The position numbers and the translations under genes were made by a program. Source: Ruminococcus sp. CAG:563 (GTDB taxonomy: Bacteria; Bacillota; Clostridia; Oscillospirales; Acutalibacteraceae). Taken from it: 64,000 nucleotides of DNA. Of the stretch, positions 50,616-59,665 are shown piece by piece. Location: NCBI GenBank assembly GCA_000434915.1, contig FR882085.1, positions 20,451 through 84,450 on the forward strand, read 5' to 3'. Within the stretch, counting starts at the first letter, position 1; every line of letters begins with the position of its first letter. A model generated the notes under the pieces. It had not been told where the DNA came from and did not search any database. It saw only the letters and a list, made by a program, of their open reading frames with translations.

Positions 50616-51236
50616 TTATTCTTCGGCCACCTTGACCGGCTCACCTGTTAGCATTTTATTTTCTATTATTTCACCGTCGTCAAGATTAATTTCAAGCTGA
50701 CCGTTTATCTCTTCACTCTTGGGCAGATCCTCATGCTCGGGAAGATCCGGCAGATCATCAAGGCTTGTCACGCAGAAGCATTTGAGAAATTCCGGCGTTG
50801 TGCCGTAAATAAGCGGTCTGCCGGGCAGCTCCAGTCTGCCGCGTTCCTCGATAAGCCCTTTTGCAATAAGTGTTCCTATAACACCGGAGCAGTCAACACC
50901 TCTGACCTGCTCAACAAAAGATTTTGTGACCGGCTGGTTATAGGCAATTACTGCCAGAACCTCAAAAGCGGCCGCAGAAAGCGGTGTGTTTTTCTTTATT
51001 TCAAGCACAGCTCTTACCTTGTCGGCGTATTCCTGACGTGTACAAAGCTGATACATATCGTCCATTTTAACAAGTCTGATACCGCTGTTGATTGACTTCA
51101 AAGACTCATCAATACCCTTAAGAGCATCCGCGACAGGTCCTTTTTCACATTCAAGAGCCTGACATATTCGCTCAATTTCAAGCGGTTCGCCTGCGGCAAA
51201 AAGTATTGCCTCAACGGCTCCCTGCAATTCATTCAT
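50616..51236 (-). CDS. scpB: Segregation and condensation protein B
   Basis: A 206-residue winged-helix kleisin partner of SMC-ScpA. AVEAILFAAGEPL at the start, ALEVLAVIAYNQPVTK-like and RGVDCSGVIGTLIAKGLIEE segments are typical. ATG 51236 overlaps the scpA stop by 8 bases. The C-terminal 45 residues are acidic. Confidence 0.95.
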   Translation of the reverse strand: MNELQGAVEAILFAAGEPLEIERICQALECEKGPVADALKGIDESLKSINSGIRLVKMDDMYQLCTRQEYADKVRAVLEIKKNTPLSAAAFEVLAVIAYNQPVTKSFVEQVRGVDCSGVIGTLIAKGLIEERGRLELPGRPLIYGTTPEFLKCFCVTSLDDLPDLPEHEDLPKSEEINGQLEINLDDGEIIENKMLTGEPVKVAEE

Positions 51237-51981
51237 TATCATCTGTGTAGTCGTCCTCCACATCAAAGTTTATATCGGAATCTAACATCTCAACCTCAAG
51301 ATCGTCATCGGTCTGCGTCAGAGTGATTTTTTTATCCTTGGCAAGAGAAAGTATCGCAAGGAAGGTTGCAACCATCTCCGAACGTGATTCCGCCTTTTCA
51401 AAGAAAGCTGTAAAACGCTGCCTTTTCTTTCTGAAAAGACTGCCCATAATATAGCTGACACGCTCTCTTATCGGAACGATCTTGTGTGCAACAATGCCCG
51501 AAAAAGCCTCAATCGGCGGCGGAAGATTACGTTTTCCTCGACCGACGGCGTTAATATACGCCTTCAAAAGCTCAATCGGCTGATGCAGCCGTGTATAAGT
51601 CATGTCCGGAGGAAACTTTTCCGGCTCTCTCGAATACTGTTCGAAGCCGTCCGCCTGTGCGGCAAGCTTTTTTGCCATGATTTGGCAGTCCTGATATTCG
51701 AGCAGCTCACCCTGAAGCTCTTTTTTCAGCTCATCTGCCTCCTCCTCATGCACGGGAAGGAGCGAGACGGTTTTTATATATATCAGTCTTGCCGCCATCT
51801 CGAGAAACTCGCTGGCAACCTCCATATCCTCCTCTTTCATCTGACGGACATAATCAAGATATTGTTCGACAAGAAGAAGAATCGGGATATCGTTTATATC
51901 AATTTTATGCTTGCTTATCAAGTGCAGGAGCAGATCCAAAGGTCCCTCAAACACATCAAGCTTATATGATATTGCTTCCAT
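51229..51981 (-). CDS. scpA: Segregation and condensation protein A
   Basis: A 250-residue kleisin that bridges SMC heads for chromosome segregation. VFEGPLDLLLHLISKHKIDI at the N-terminus and the C-terminal winged helix (EMVATFLAILSLAKDKKITL) are diagnostic. Translationally coupled to scpB. Confidence 0.95.
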   Translation of the reverse strand: MEAISYKLDVFEGPLDLLLHLISKHKIDINDIPILLLVEQYLDYVRQMKEEDMEVASEFLEMAARLIYIKTVSLLPVHEEEADELKKELQGELLEYQDCQIMAKKLAAQADGFEQYSREPEKFPPDMTYTRLHQPIELLKAYINAVGRGKRNLPPPIEAFSGIVAHKIVPIRERVSYIMGSLFRKKRQRFTAFFEKAESRSEMVATFLAILSLAKDKKITLTQTDDDLEVEMLDSDINFDVEDDYTDDNE

Positions 51982-51992
51982 GCTTTCACCTT

Positions 51993-52673
51993 TTAAAAAA
52001 TTGAATAAAACAGCTGATTAAATGCGTTATAAATTAGCTTTGAAAGATACGACAGCGGTGTTGTCAAAACGCCTGTGAGAAGTAAAAGGAACATAGCAGC
52101 CATGATATATCTTTCATATTTCATGATACCGAAATAAAATTTGCTCGGGAGAATCGCAAAGAGAATCCTTGAACCGTCAAGCGGCGGAATAGGAATTAAA
52201 TTAAACACGGCGAGATTTATATTGATTATTGCCGAATACTGAAAAAAGATATTCAAGGCGAAAATTGCCGTCGTCATTTCTCCTCCGTGCTTAGATGCGG
52301 CAACAATGATGATGTAGCGAACCATAACCGAAAGGAAGCCGATTATGAGATTAGAAAGCGGACCCGCCAAAGCAATCAGTGCCATAGCAGCCTTTTTGTT
52401 TTTTATCTTTGTATTGCGAACATTAACGGGCACGGGCTTCGCATATCCGAAACCGACAAGAAGAATCATGATTGCGCCCCACGGGCTGATGTGAGCCATA
52501 GGATTGAGCGTCAGCCGACCACTGAGTCTTGCTGTCTGGTCGCCGAGCTTTGTCGCAACAAGTGCGTGGGAATATTCATGTATCGGCATTACGCAGAAAA
52601 CAACGAATGCGCTGACGCACACGCCCATAAATATTGACAGCGCATTGCCGCCTCTTATCAAATCAAGTAACAT
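51993..52673 (-). CDS. Site-2 protease family (M50) membrane peptidase
   Basis: A 226-residue integral membrane protein with HEYSH (residues about 32-36) as zinc motif and PIPPLDGSRIL near residue 165 as the second metal motif. About six hydrophobic segments. Belongs to the YwhC-like rhomboid-independent S2P group; the substrate is unknown. Lies between prmC and scpA, a common location in Firmicutes. Confidence 0.9.
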   Translation of the reverse strand: MLLDLIRGGNALSIFMGVCVSAFVVFCVMPIHEYSHALVATKLGDQTARLSGRLTLNPMAHISPWGAIMILLVGFGYAKPVPVNVRNTKIKNKKAAMALIALAGPLSNLIIGFLSVMVRYIIIVAASKHGGEMTTAIFALNIFFQYSAIININLAVFNLIPIPPLDGSRILFAILPSKFYFGIMKYERYIMAAMFLLLLTGVLTTPLSYLSKLIYNAFNQLFYSIF

Positions 52674-52692
52674 AATAAACTATTCTCCATAA

Positions 52693-53532
52693 TTATATTA
52701 ATGCAATTACGCCTCTCGGAAGTCCGCTCAAGTCGTTATAGGCTTTAACGACCGAGGCATGTTCCGAAAACAGCTCGGAAATATATTCCGTCTGATCCTC
52801 GGCACATTCAACGGCAATAGCTCCGCCGCTTTTGATTTGTTTAATCCAGTCGGATGCTATTACACGGTAAAAATCATAACCGTCCTCGCCGCCGTCAAGT
52901 GCCGTTATCGGTTCTTTTTTAACCTCGCTTTGCAATCCATCGATATCGCTTGAGCGAATATACGGCGGATTTGAAAGAATCAAATCGGGAGCAATGCCGG
53001 AAAGAGACGTTTTATCAAAAACATCACCTTTAACGGCTTTAACATTTTTAACACCGTTAAGCTCAATGTTTTTCATCAAATACTTGAAAGCATCGTCCGA
53101 TTTTTCAACGGCATAAACCGTTGAATTCGGGCAAAGCTTTGCGACGCTTATCGCAATACAGCCGCTGCCGGAGCACAGGTCAAATACAATGGGATCATTC
53201 TTTTTTTTCAGAAAATCGAATGCAAATTCCGCAAGTATTTCCGTTTCCGGACGGGGAATCAACACGCCCTCGCCGACCTTGAAAGGCAAGCCCATGAATT
53301 CCCATTCTCCAAGAATATATTGAAGCGGCTCACCGCTCAAGCGGCGTTCAATCAAGCTGAAATACTTCTCAACGGCTTTCTCGTCAAGCTCTTTTTGAAA
53401 ATCGAGTCTTAAAGCGAAATAATCACAATTCAGAGCATATTCTGCCAAGCAGCGTGCGTCATATTCCGCATCGTCTGTACCGGCTGCTTTCAGCCTCTCT
53501 GCACCCGACTTTAAAAGCTCACTGATCGTCAT
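52693..53532 (-). CDS. prmC: Release factor glutamine methyltransferase
   Basis: A 279-residue enzyme that methylates the GGQ glutamine of peptide chain release factors. FDLCSGSGCIAISVA (SAM binding) and LSNPPYIRS (NPPY catalytic motif). ATG 53532 overlaps the DUF1385 gene end. prfA, the usual neighbour, is not present here. Confidence 0.95.
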   Translation of the reverse strand: MTISELLKSGAERLKAAGTDDAEYDARCLAEYALNCDYFALRLDFQKELDEKAVEKYFSLIERRLSGEPLQYILGEWEFMGLPFKVGEGVLIPRPETEILAEFAFDFLKKKNDPIVFDLCSGSGCIAISVAKLCPNSTVYAVEKSDDAFKYLMKNIELNGVKNVKAVKGDVFDKTSLSGIAPDLILSNPPYIRSSDIDGLQSEVKKEPITALDGGEDGYDFYRVIASDWIKQIKSGGAIAVECAEDQTEYISELFSEHASVVKAYNDLSGLPRGVIALI

Positions 53533-54532
53533 TTTTATCCTCATTGTCGCTTTCTTCCGAAGCGGGGTCAACCGGATCGTTTATATTTTCCTTTTCCAAG
53601 CCGAGAGAAACCTTCAAAGAAGCAATGCCGACTTCAATAATATCATCCGTCGGCTCCTTTGTGGTGATTCTTTGAAGCCAAAGACCGGGGGCTGAAATTA
53701 TCTTGGTAAAAAGATTATTCTTTTTACCGGCAAGCCGGATCGCTTCATATCCGATACTCATTATTATCGGAAGGATAAGAATTTTGATAATCATCCAAAG
53801 TGCCTTATAATCACGCACACCGGGAAAAATCATGACGACAATCGTCGAAACAAGTATGCTGATGATAAGAGTAAGGAAGATGAAGCTTGTGCCGCATCTC
53901 GGATGAAAACGGCGCTGTTTTCTTACGTTTTCAACAGTCAAATCAAGTCCGTTTTCGTAGCAGAAAATTGACTTATGCTCTGCACCGTGATACATAAACA
54001 GCCGCTTAATATCACTCATCAGCGAAACCGCCCACATATAGGTGATGAAAATTATAATTCTCATTACGCCTTCAATCGCCGGCTTCCAAACGTTGCTGTC
54101 GGCATTGCGAAGAATGAGGTCCGCAACCTGACTCGGCAGCCACATAAAGAGGAAAAACGCAAGGGCAAAACCGATAATTCCGGAAATAATTCCGATAACG
54201 GTCATCATTTTAGGTCCGAAATGATCCGTAAGCCATCTGTCAAGCTTCGACATTTCCTCTGTTCCGTCATCCTCAAGAGCCGTCGTCTTTTCGGCGGATT
54301 CCATAAGGCATTTATAGCCGAATATCATCTGCTCAACAAAACTGATAGGTCCCCTTATAAAAGGAATTCTTGCAAATTTATATTTATCCTTTAAGAAATG
54401 AGCTTTCTTAAGTTGTGTTTCAATTCTGCCGTCGGGCAGTCTGAGTGCCATTGCAACACCCTTTGGGCCGTTCATCATAACGCCCTCCATCAAGGCCTGT
54501 CCGCCGACGCTGATTTTGTTTTCTTCAGGCAT
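53519..54532 (-). CDS. DUF1385 membrane protein (YqhQ-like)
   Basis: A 337-residue protein with four to five membrane segments. GGQALMEGVMMNGP at the N-terminus, the central MYHGAEHKSIFCYE and FHPRCGTSFIF are the DUF1385 hallmarks and look like a metal-binding set. Function unknown; usually upstream of prmC. ATG 54532 chosen with GGAGG 9 bases upstream; ATG 54538 is also possible. Overlaps the histidine kinase stop. Confidence 0.88.
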   Translation of the reverse strand: MPEENKISVGGQALMEGVMMNGPKGVAMALRLPDGRIETQLKKAHFLKDKYKFARIPFIRGPISFVEQMIFGYKCLMESAEKTTALEDDGTEEMSKLDRWLTDHFGPKMMTVIGIISGIIGFALAFFLFMWLPSQVADLILRNADSNVWKPAIEGVMRIIIFITYMWAVSLMSDIKRLFMYHGAEHKSIFCYENGLDLTVENVRKQRRFHPRCGTSFIFLTLIISILVSTIVVMIFPGVRDYKALWMIIKILILPIIMSIGYEAIRLAGKKNNLFTKIISAPGLWLQRITTKEPTDDIIEVGIASLKVSLGLEKENINDPVDPASEESDNEDKNDDQ

Positions 54533-56045
54533 CTTCATTTTCCTCCATTGCCTTTTTCTCGTTTTCGGCAGCTATAGCTGCGTCGATATCCCATACATCC
54601 TCAAGCTCAACATGGTCAATGTCGAAGCTAATCGTAACGGTTGTTCCCTGACCGAGAACGCTGTCAATATCGAATGTTCCGTGGTGAAGCCGAACTATTT
54701 CGTCAACAACGGCAAGTCCGATTCCCGAACCGTGAACAGTCATGTTTGTCTTGTAGAATTTTTCTTTAACGTGCGGCAAATCCTCGGCGGAAATTCCGCA
54801 GCCGGTATCCGAAATCACGATTGTAATTTTATCGTCCTTAATCTCCGTTGAAACAACGATTTTTCCGCCCTGCTTTGTATATTTGAGAGCATTATCCAAA
54901 ATGTTAACAAAAACCTGCTTGATTCTGTCCGGGTCGCCGTCCATCGGAGCAGGCAGATTCGGCGCATTATAAACAAGCTCAATGCCCTCTCGCATCGCCC
55001 TGTCCTTAAAGGCAAAAACAGTTTCGTCCAGCTCTGCAAGAATATCCATTTTTTCGTTTTTAAGAACCATTCTGCCGCTTTGCATTCTTGAAAAATCAAG
55101 AAGTTCTTCAACAATTCCGTTAAGCCTCGAGGATTCGCTGATTATAACATTCATGCCTCTTTTGGTAAGATTCGGGTCGGTATCTCCGATCTGCAAGAGA
55201 GTTTCTCCCCATCCCTTTATTGCCGTCAGCGGCGTTCTCAATTCATGAGAAACCGTAGATATAAAGTCATTTTTTATCTTATCCGAGGTCTTGATTTTCT
55301 CAGCCATCTCATTGATTGTGTTGCAAAGCTGACCGATCTCATCTTTATAGAGATAATGGTCTATTCTCGCATCGTAGTTGCCGTCGGCAATCATTTTCGC
55401 CGTGTCGCAAACCTCCTGAATCGGCCTTACAATCGAGTTGATAAATACCGTTCCCGAGATAACAAGAAGAAGAACAAGGATCAGGAAAACAAGCGATATT
55501 ATAAAATACCATGTCCCGATTTGGTCATCGATTTCGACTAAGGAAATCATGTATCTGACCGAACCCACCTGCTTGTTTTCTGCGTCGGTGATAATTTTTG
55601 TCAGAGCTATAATTTTTTCTCCCGAGGAATTTTCTCCGTGCCAGACTGCGGAATTCATGCCGTTGGTCATTGCATCTTCATATTCCGGAATCTGAATCTT
55701 GCTGTTAACGGGGAAACCGCTTGAGGAGATAAACACACTGCCGTATTTATCGAGCACCCAAACCTCAACAGAGGATTTATCGGTGAAATCGCTTATATAC
55801 TCACGAGCACCCTTTTCAAAAACGGCATCATCGTTTGAAGCATAATTTTCAAAATAAATATCAACTATGCCGTTTGCATATGATTCGATTTTTCGCTCAA
55901 CCGTCGAATAGTAATAGGAATGAATAAAGTACGCAGCGGCAACACAGATGATAAGCAGAACGGAGACGATTATTGTTGATGTCTGAAAAAGCCAGCGTTT
56001 AGTCAGACCGCCTTTGAAATTGAGTTTGCTGTTTTTTTCTGCCAT
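54525..56045 (-). CDS. Sensor histidine kinase with HAMP domain
   Basis: A 506-residue membrane kinase. Two transmembrane helices (about 18-42 and 175-205) flank an extracytoplasmic sensor loop (about 45-170). HAMP follows, then the dimerisation box FISTVSHELRTPLTAIKGWG with the phospho-histidine near 270, and ATP-binding motifs NILDNALKYT, DTGCGIS and GSGIGLAVV. Similar in outline to WalK/PhoR. It follows its response regulator by 38 bases. The signal is unknown; the VCBS lipoprotein in the same operon may be its partner. Confidence 0.92.
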   Translation of the reverse strand: MAEKNSKLNFKGGLTKRWLFQTSTIIVSVLLIICVAAAYFIHSYYYSTVERKIESYANGIVDIYFENYASNDDAVFEKGAREYISDFTDKSSVEVWVLDKYGSVFISSSGFPVNSKIQIPEYEDAMTNGMNSAVWHGENSSGEKIIALTKIITDAENKQVGSVRYMISLVEIDDQIGTWYFIISLVFLILVLLLVISGTVFINSIVRPIQEVCDTAKMIADGNYDARIDHYLYKDEIGQLCNTINEMAEKIKTSDKIKNDFISTVSHELRTPLTAIKGWGETLLQIGDTDPNLTKRGMNVIISESSRLNGIVEELLDFSRMQSGRMVLKNEKMDILAELDETVFAFKDRAMREGIELVYNAPNLPAPMDGDPDRIKQVFVNILDNALKYTKQGGKIVVSTEIKDDKITIVISDTGCGISAEDLPHVKEKFYKTNMTVHGSGIGLAVVDEIVRLHHGTFDIDSVLGQGTTVTISFDIDHVELEDVWDIDAAIAAENEKKAMEENEDA

Positions 56046-56083
56046 CCGTATCACCCCTTTGCAAGTTAACTGTGTACTAAAAA

Positions 56084-56791
56084 TCAGATCCAGGCATATC
56101 CGAAGCCCCAGCGTGTAAGCAAATGCTTCGGATTTGACGGATCGGGTTCAATCTTCTTCCTGATTCGTCTTATATTAACGTCGACAATTTTTTCTTCACC
56201 GAAATATTCTGTACCCCAAACATGGTTTAGAATATCCGTTCGGCTGAGATTCGTTCCCTGATTGCGGAAGAAATATTCAAGAATCTGGAACTCGACCTGA
56301 GTAACATCAATCTTTCTTCCGTTACAGGTCAGTGTCCGGCTCTTGCAGTCAAGCTTAAACTCACCCGAGGTTATAACATTCTCATCATCCTCTTCGCTGT
56401 TACGCTTCAGCGACGAGGAAACACGTCTTGCGAGAGCATCAACCCTTGCGGTAAATTCAGACGGAGAGAACGGCTTTGTAACATAGTCGTCTGCACCGAG
56501 AAGCAAGCCGTTAACCTTATCCATTTCCTGAGTTTTGGCAGTAAGCATCATAATTCCGATATTGTTGCTCATCGCTCTGAGCTTTTTGCAAAGCTCAAGT
56601 CCGTCCATTCTCGGCATCATAATATCGAGAACGGCAATGGAAATGCCGTCGGGATCGAGCTTGTATTTTTCATAGGCGTCAAGTCCGTCAAAGGCTTCAA
56701 CAACCTCATAGCCCGCTCTTTTAAGGTTGATAACAATAAATTCTCTTATTGTTTCTTCATCCTCGGCAACCAGGATTTTTATCGGTTTCAT
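56084..56791 (-). CDS. OmpR-family response regulator
   Basis: A 235-residue regulator: receiver domain with acidic pocket (AEDEE at 10-14), phospho-aspartate in AVLDIMMPRMDG near 55 and switch lysine in VTKPFSPSE; then a winged-helix DNA-binding domain (about 130-235; VDVNIRRIRKKIEPDP). Works with the adjacent kinase. The start overlaps the VCBS lipoprotein gene by 4 bases. Confidence 0.95.
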   Translation of the reverse strand: MKPIKILVAEDEETIREFIVINLKRAGYEVVEAFDGLDAYEKYKLDPDGISIAVLDIMMPRMDGLELCKKLRAMSNNIGIMMLTAKTQEMDKVNGLLLGADDYVTKPFSPSEFTARVDALARRVSSSLKRNSEEDDENVITSGEFKLDCKSRTLTCNGRKIDVTQVEFQILEYFFRNQGTNLSRTDILNHVWGTEYFGEEKIVDVNIRRIRKKIEPDPSNPKHLLTRWGFGYAWI

Positions 56792-58188
56792 TTTTTTCCT
56801 CCTAAAATCGTTGTGTTAAAATTATTAGTGAGATTTTCGTCCTTTACTCCGAAATCGGTTCCGTCCTGCGTTATCGTGTAGACATAGGTCGTGCTTCCGT
56901 ATGAAGTAAGGAGCTTTGAGTTTTTATATTTTGTCTTTTCCGGTTCATCGTTTTTATCATAATAATAAATGCTGAACAGAAGATTTCCCAATTTTTCCTC
57001 GTAGCTGTCCCAATGGTAGAAATCCCATTGTCCCTCATTTCCGAGAACGGTTATTCTGCCGACCCAGCTGCTCGGAATATTAAGAATGTAACCGCCGTCC
57101 TCGTCAACAACGGAATATTGAACGGCTCTAAGCTTGTCATTGCGAAATTTAACCCATTTGGTATAGTAAAGATTTTTTGTCGGGGTCTCGACTTTCTCAT
57201 TCGACGAATTCATGATAAGACCATTCGAACTGTTGTCAACAACCGACGAGCCGGGCATATCGACGCTGACCGGAATCTCTATAAATCCGTCCGAATCAAA
57301 GTCCTGTGCAAAAAGCTTATTGTGACGAAGAGTTTGCGATGTTGTTTGTGTTGCATCATCAAAGAGCGGAGCGACAAGAGTGTTCTTGTCATCATCCCAA
57401 TAGATAACCTCGGTTATCATATCGTTATCGCCCTTAAACGCTTCGACATAAATAAGTCGCAAATCGTCAACCTTTTCAACCTTGATATTCGAATATGAGG
57501 AGATATTTCCGTCAGTTTTAATCGAACTGAGCATTTGAAGCGAAGCGGACTTCGAATCAAACGTATATGCGGTTGCAGCCGAAGTATAGTGATCGGAAAC
57601 AGTTGAATCAACGCTCATTGCAAAAATATCATCTATTCCGTCGCCGTTTACGTCGATGATATCAAGATACGAATACGGGAAAGATGAAATAAGCTTCAAA
57701 TCTCCGGCAGAAATATCATAAACGGCAAAAGCTTTATTCGTCTTACTTGAAAACAAGTTCCAACCGATTACGATTTCCGAAGTCCCGTCCCGATTCAAAT
57801 CGGCAAACTTAACCTCATCAACCGAGCTTCCGAGTCCGTCATACGAATTAACCGGGACCCAGTTGTCCTCCTTGTATTCGAAATAATACATTTTAACAAG
57901 GTCGGGCTTTTTCTTTTCGGTATAGAAAACGATAGCTTCCTCGTCCTTATCCATATCAAAATCGTTGACTATAAATGCCGAACGATAAAGGCCGTTTTCC
58001 GGAGTTGAAAGGCTATAATCCTTATCAACAAGCTTTTCAAAGGAATCCTGAAGTCCCTGATATTTACCCGAAAGCCTCGGCGGTCGGAGAAGATTATCAA
58101 AAGAAGAAAATCTGAATGAGCAGCCGCTGAGCGAAACCGAAAGCACAATAACAAGCGCAACCGCCAAAAGTCGTTTAAGCTGTTTCAT
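56788..58188 (-). CDS. VCBS/FG-GAP repeat lipoprotein
   Basis: A 466-residue surface lipoprotein (lipobox LSGC, cysteine at residue 23). Contains calcium-type repeats DFDMDKDEEAIVF, DLNRDGTSEIVIG, DVNGDGIDDIFA and DFDSDGFIEIPV, as found in FG-GAP/VCBS beta-propellers. No catalytic motif. First gene of the operon with the response regulator and kinase; it may bind ligand or calcium outside and influence the kinase, an inference from gene order. Confidence 0.8.
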   Translation of the reverse strand: MKQLKRLLAVALVIVLSVSLSGCSFRFSSFDNLLRPPRLSGKYQGLQDSFEKLVDKDYSLSTPENGLYRSAFIVNDFDMDKDEEAIVFYTEKKKPDLVKMYYFEYKEDNWVPVNSYDGLGSSVDEVKFADLNRDGTSEIVIGWNLFSSKTNKAFAVYDISAGDLKLISSFPYSYLDIIDVNGDGIDDIFAMSVDSTVSDHYTSAATAYTFDSKSASLQMLSSIKTDGNISSYSNIKVEKVDDLRLIYVEAFKGDNDMITEVIYWDDDKNTLVAPLFDDATQTTSQTLRHNKLFAQDFDSDGFIEIPVSVDMPGSSVVDNSSNGLIMNSSNEKVETPTKNLYYTKWVKFRNDKLRAVQYSVVDEDGGYILNIPSSWVGRITVLGNEGQWDFYHWDSYEEKLGNLLFSIYYYDKNDEPEKTKYKNSKLLTSYGSTTYVYTITQDGTDFGVKDENLTNNFNTTILGGKK

Positions 58189-58255
58189 TATGACCTCTCC
58201 TTTTCGCTTATATTTGAAAAAGCATATAAACTTTTCCCATATTAACAGTCATTAC

Positions 58256-58285
58256 ATTATAGCACACTGTATGTCACTTTTACAA
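58256..58285 (-). promoter_or_regulatory. Promoter upstream of the VCBS-two-component operon and the gene cluster
   Basis: Minus-strand TTGTAA (58280-58285), an 18-base spacer and a perfect TATAAT (58256-58261). It is the only strong promoter I can see before the long minus-strand cluster ending at spoVM; internal promoters are likely but not evident. Confidence 0.65.
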
Positions 58286-58333
58286 CAGAAAAAGAATAAA
58301 TTTCTGAATTTTTTAATGATTTCATAAATAAAA

Positions 58334-58369
58334 GACCGACTGAACAACTTAGAAGTCATTTAGTCGGTC
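58334..58369 (-). terminator. Terminator after cdaR
   Basis: GACCGACT (58334-58341) pairs with AGTCGGTC (58362-58369), followed on the minus strand by TTTTATTTATG. Isolates cdaA-cdaR from the downstream cluster. Confidence 0.8.
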
Positions 58370-58375
58370 AAATAA

Positions 58376-59665
58376 TCAGTTTTGTATAATTACAGCCGTG
58401 TAGCTTCCGCTTACCCAGCAATTTTTTGAGTTTTTGAGAGTCACGGTAACAGGTACGCTGTTCTCCCCTTCCTCAAGCTTAATGTTTGTCAGATTGATAC
58501 TGATTTCAAGCATATTGGCATTAACGCTTTTGAGAGCCGTCTGTGTTCCGACAACGGTTATCTGCCCGATCGAATCAAGCTCAACATTGCCTGCACTGAC
58601 GCCGGAACCGCCTGTAATCATTATCGAATTAATGCCCGGCTCAAGTGTCTTTGTCGAAAGGCCGTCTGTGTTTACTTCAACGCTGAAAGACGATGTACCG
58701 TCCAAGAACTTAGCTGTTTTAACATTCGATGCAAGGAAGGTAAAGCTTCCGTTTGACGGCGTAATCTGAGTGAAATCTATTGAACCGATTTCAAGCGAGT
58801 TAGTCGTATCCGAACCGTTTTGAAGTACGGCAACTCTGACCCTGCTCGGAGAAATACTGTAAACCAACGGGCTGTTGATATAGTCCGATGGTGTGTTCTT
58901 GAACGAGACGGAGACAGCCGACGTTTGCATCTTGTAAACAGGAAGCGTAACGGGAATCTTCAGGTTGCTTTCGCCGTTGATTTTAACATATTTTGAATCG
59001 AGATCGCTGCCGTTGCTGAGCACAACAGATGCGTCGATCGTTTCGCTTTGGGTAAGTTTTTTTTCAATCGGAATGTCGGCATAGGCCGCAGTAATTGAAT
59101 TGACCTCGGTCTGAGCACCCGAAACCTTGACGGTTTTCGTATCATAGATTATATCCGCCTTATCGAACATATAGTCGTCTGCAGTATAATCGTCAAGCTC
59201 CGAAATAATCCTCGGGGTAACCTCAACCTCTTTCTCGGCGTATTTATCAAAGAAAACCTCGATGTAATCGGCCGATTTGGAGACAATTTCATAGTCCGCA
59301 TTGGCGTCCTTTGCCGTCACCTTGACAACAAGGCTGTGCTTTCCTGCCGAATCAACATAAGCAGTCTGCGCAGTTGCTTCGAAATCATCGGCAGTTAAAA
59401 GATCTCCGCCGACAATGTAACGGTTTCCGCGAACGGTAACATTGATCGTATAATCGCTCTGGCCGAAAATCTGTAAGCCGAGCTTATCGGGAACGCTGTT
59501 ATTCATGTCGATTTTAACAGGAATATCCTTGATTTCGTTTTCGACTACGGGAGCATATTCCAACGCTACAACGATCCAAAAAATAAACGCAACAACAATA
59601 GAAAATACTACAAGAAATTTTGTGTTTGAAAAGAGCTGTCTGAGGCTCAACTTTTTTGCTTTCAT
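58376..59665 (-). CDS. cdaR: YbbR-domain regulator of diadenylate cyclase
   Basis: A 429-residue protein with a short cytoplasmic N-terminus, one membrane helix (residues 17-35) and about four extracytoplasmic YbbR-type beta domains. The opening SLRQLFSNTKFLVVFSIVVA and conserved DIPVKI strand are typical. CdaR binds CdaA at the membrane and adjusts cyclic di-AMP synthesis. Start overlaps the cdaA stop (ATGA). glmM, the usual third gene, does not follow. Confidence 0.92.
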   Translation of the reverse strand: MKAKKLSLRQLFSNTKFLVVFSIVVAFIFWIVVALEYAPVVENEIKDIPVKIDMNNSVPDKLGLQIFGQSDYTINVTVRGNRYIVGGDLLTADDFEATAQTAYVDSAGKHSLVVKVTAKDANADYEIVSKSADYIEVFFDKYAEKEVEVTPRIISELDDYTADDYMFDKADIIYDTKTVKVSGAQTEVNSITAAYADIPIEKKLTQSETIDASVVLSNGSDLDSKYVKINGESNLKIPVTLPVYKMQTSAVSVSFKNTPSDYINSPLVYSISPSRVRVAVLQNGSDTTNSLEIGSIDFTQITPSNGSFTFLASNVKTAKFLDGTSSFSVEVNTDGLSTKTLEPGINSIMITGGSGVSAGNVELDSIGQITVVGTQTALKSVNANMLEISINLTNIKLEEGENSVPVTVTLKNSKNCWVSGSYTAVIIQN

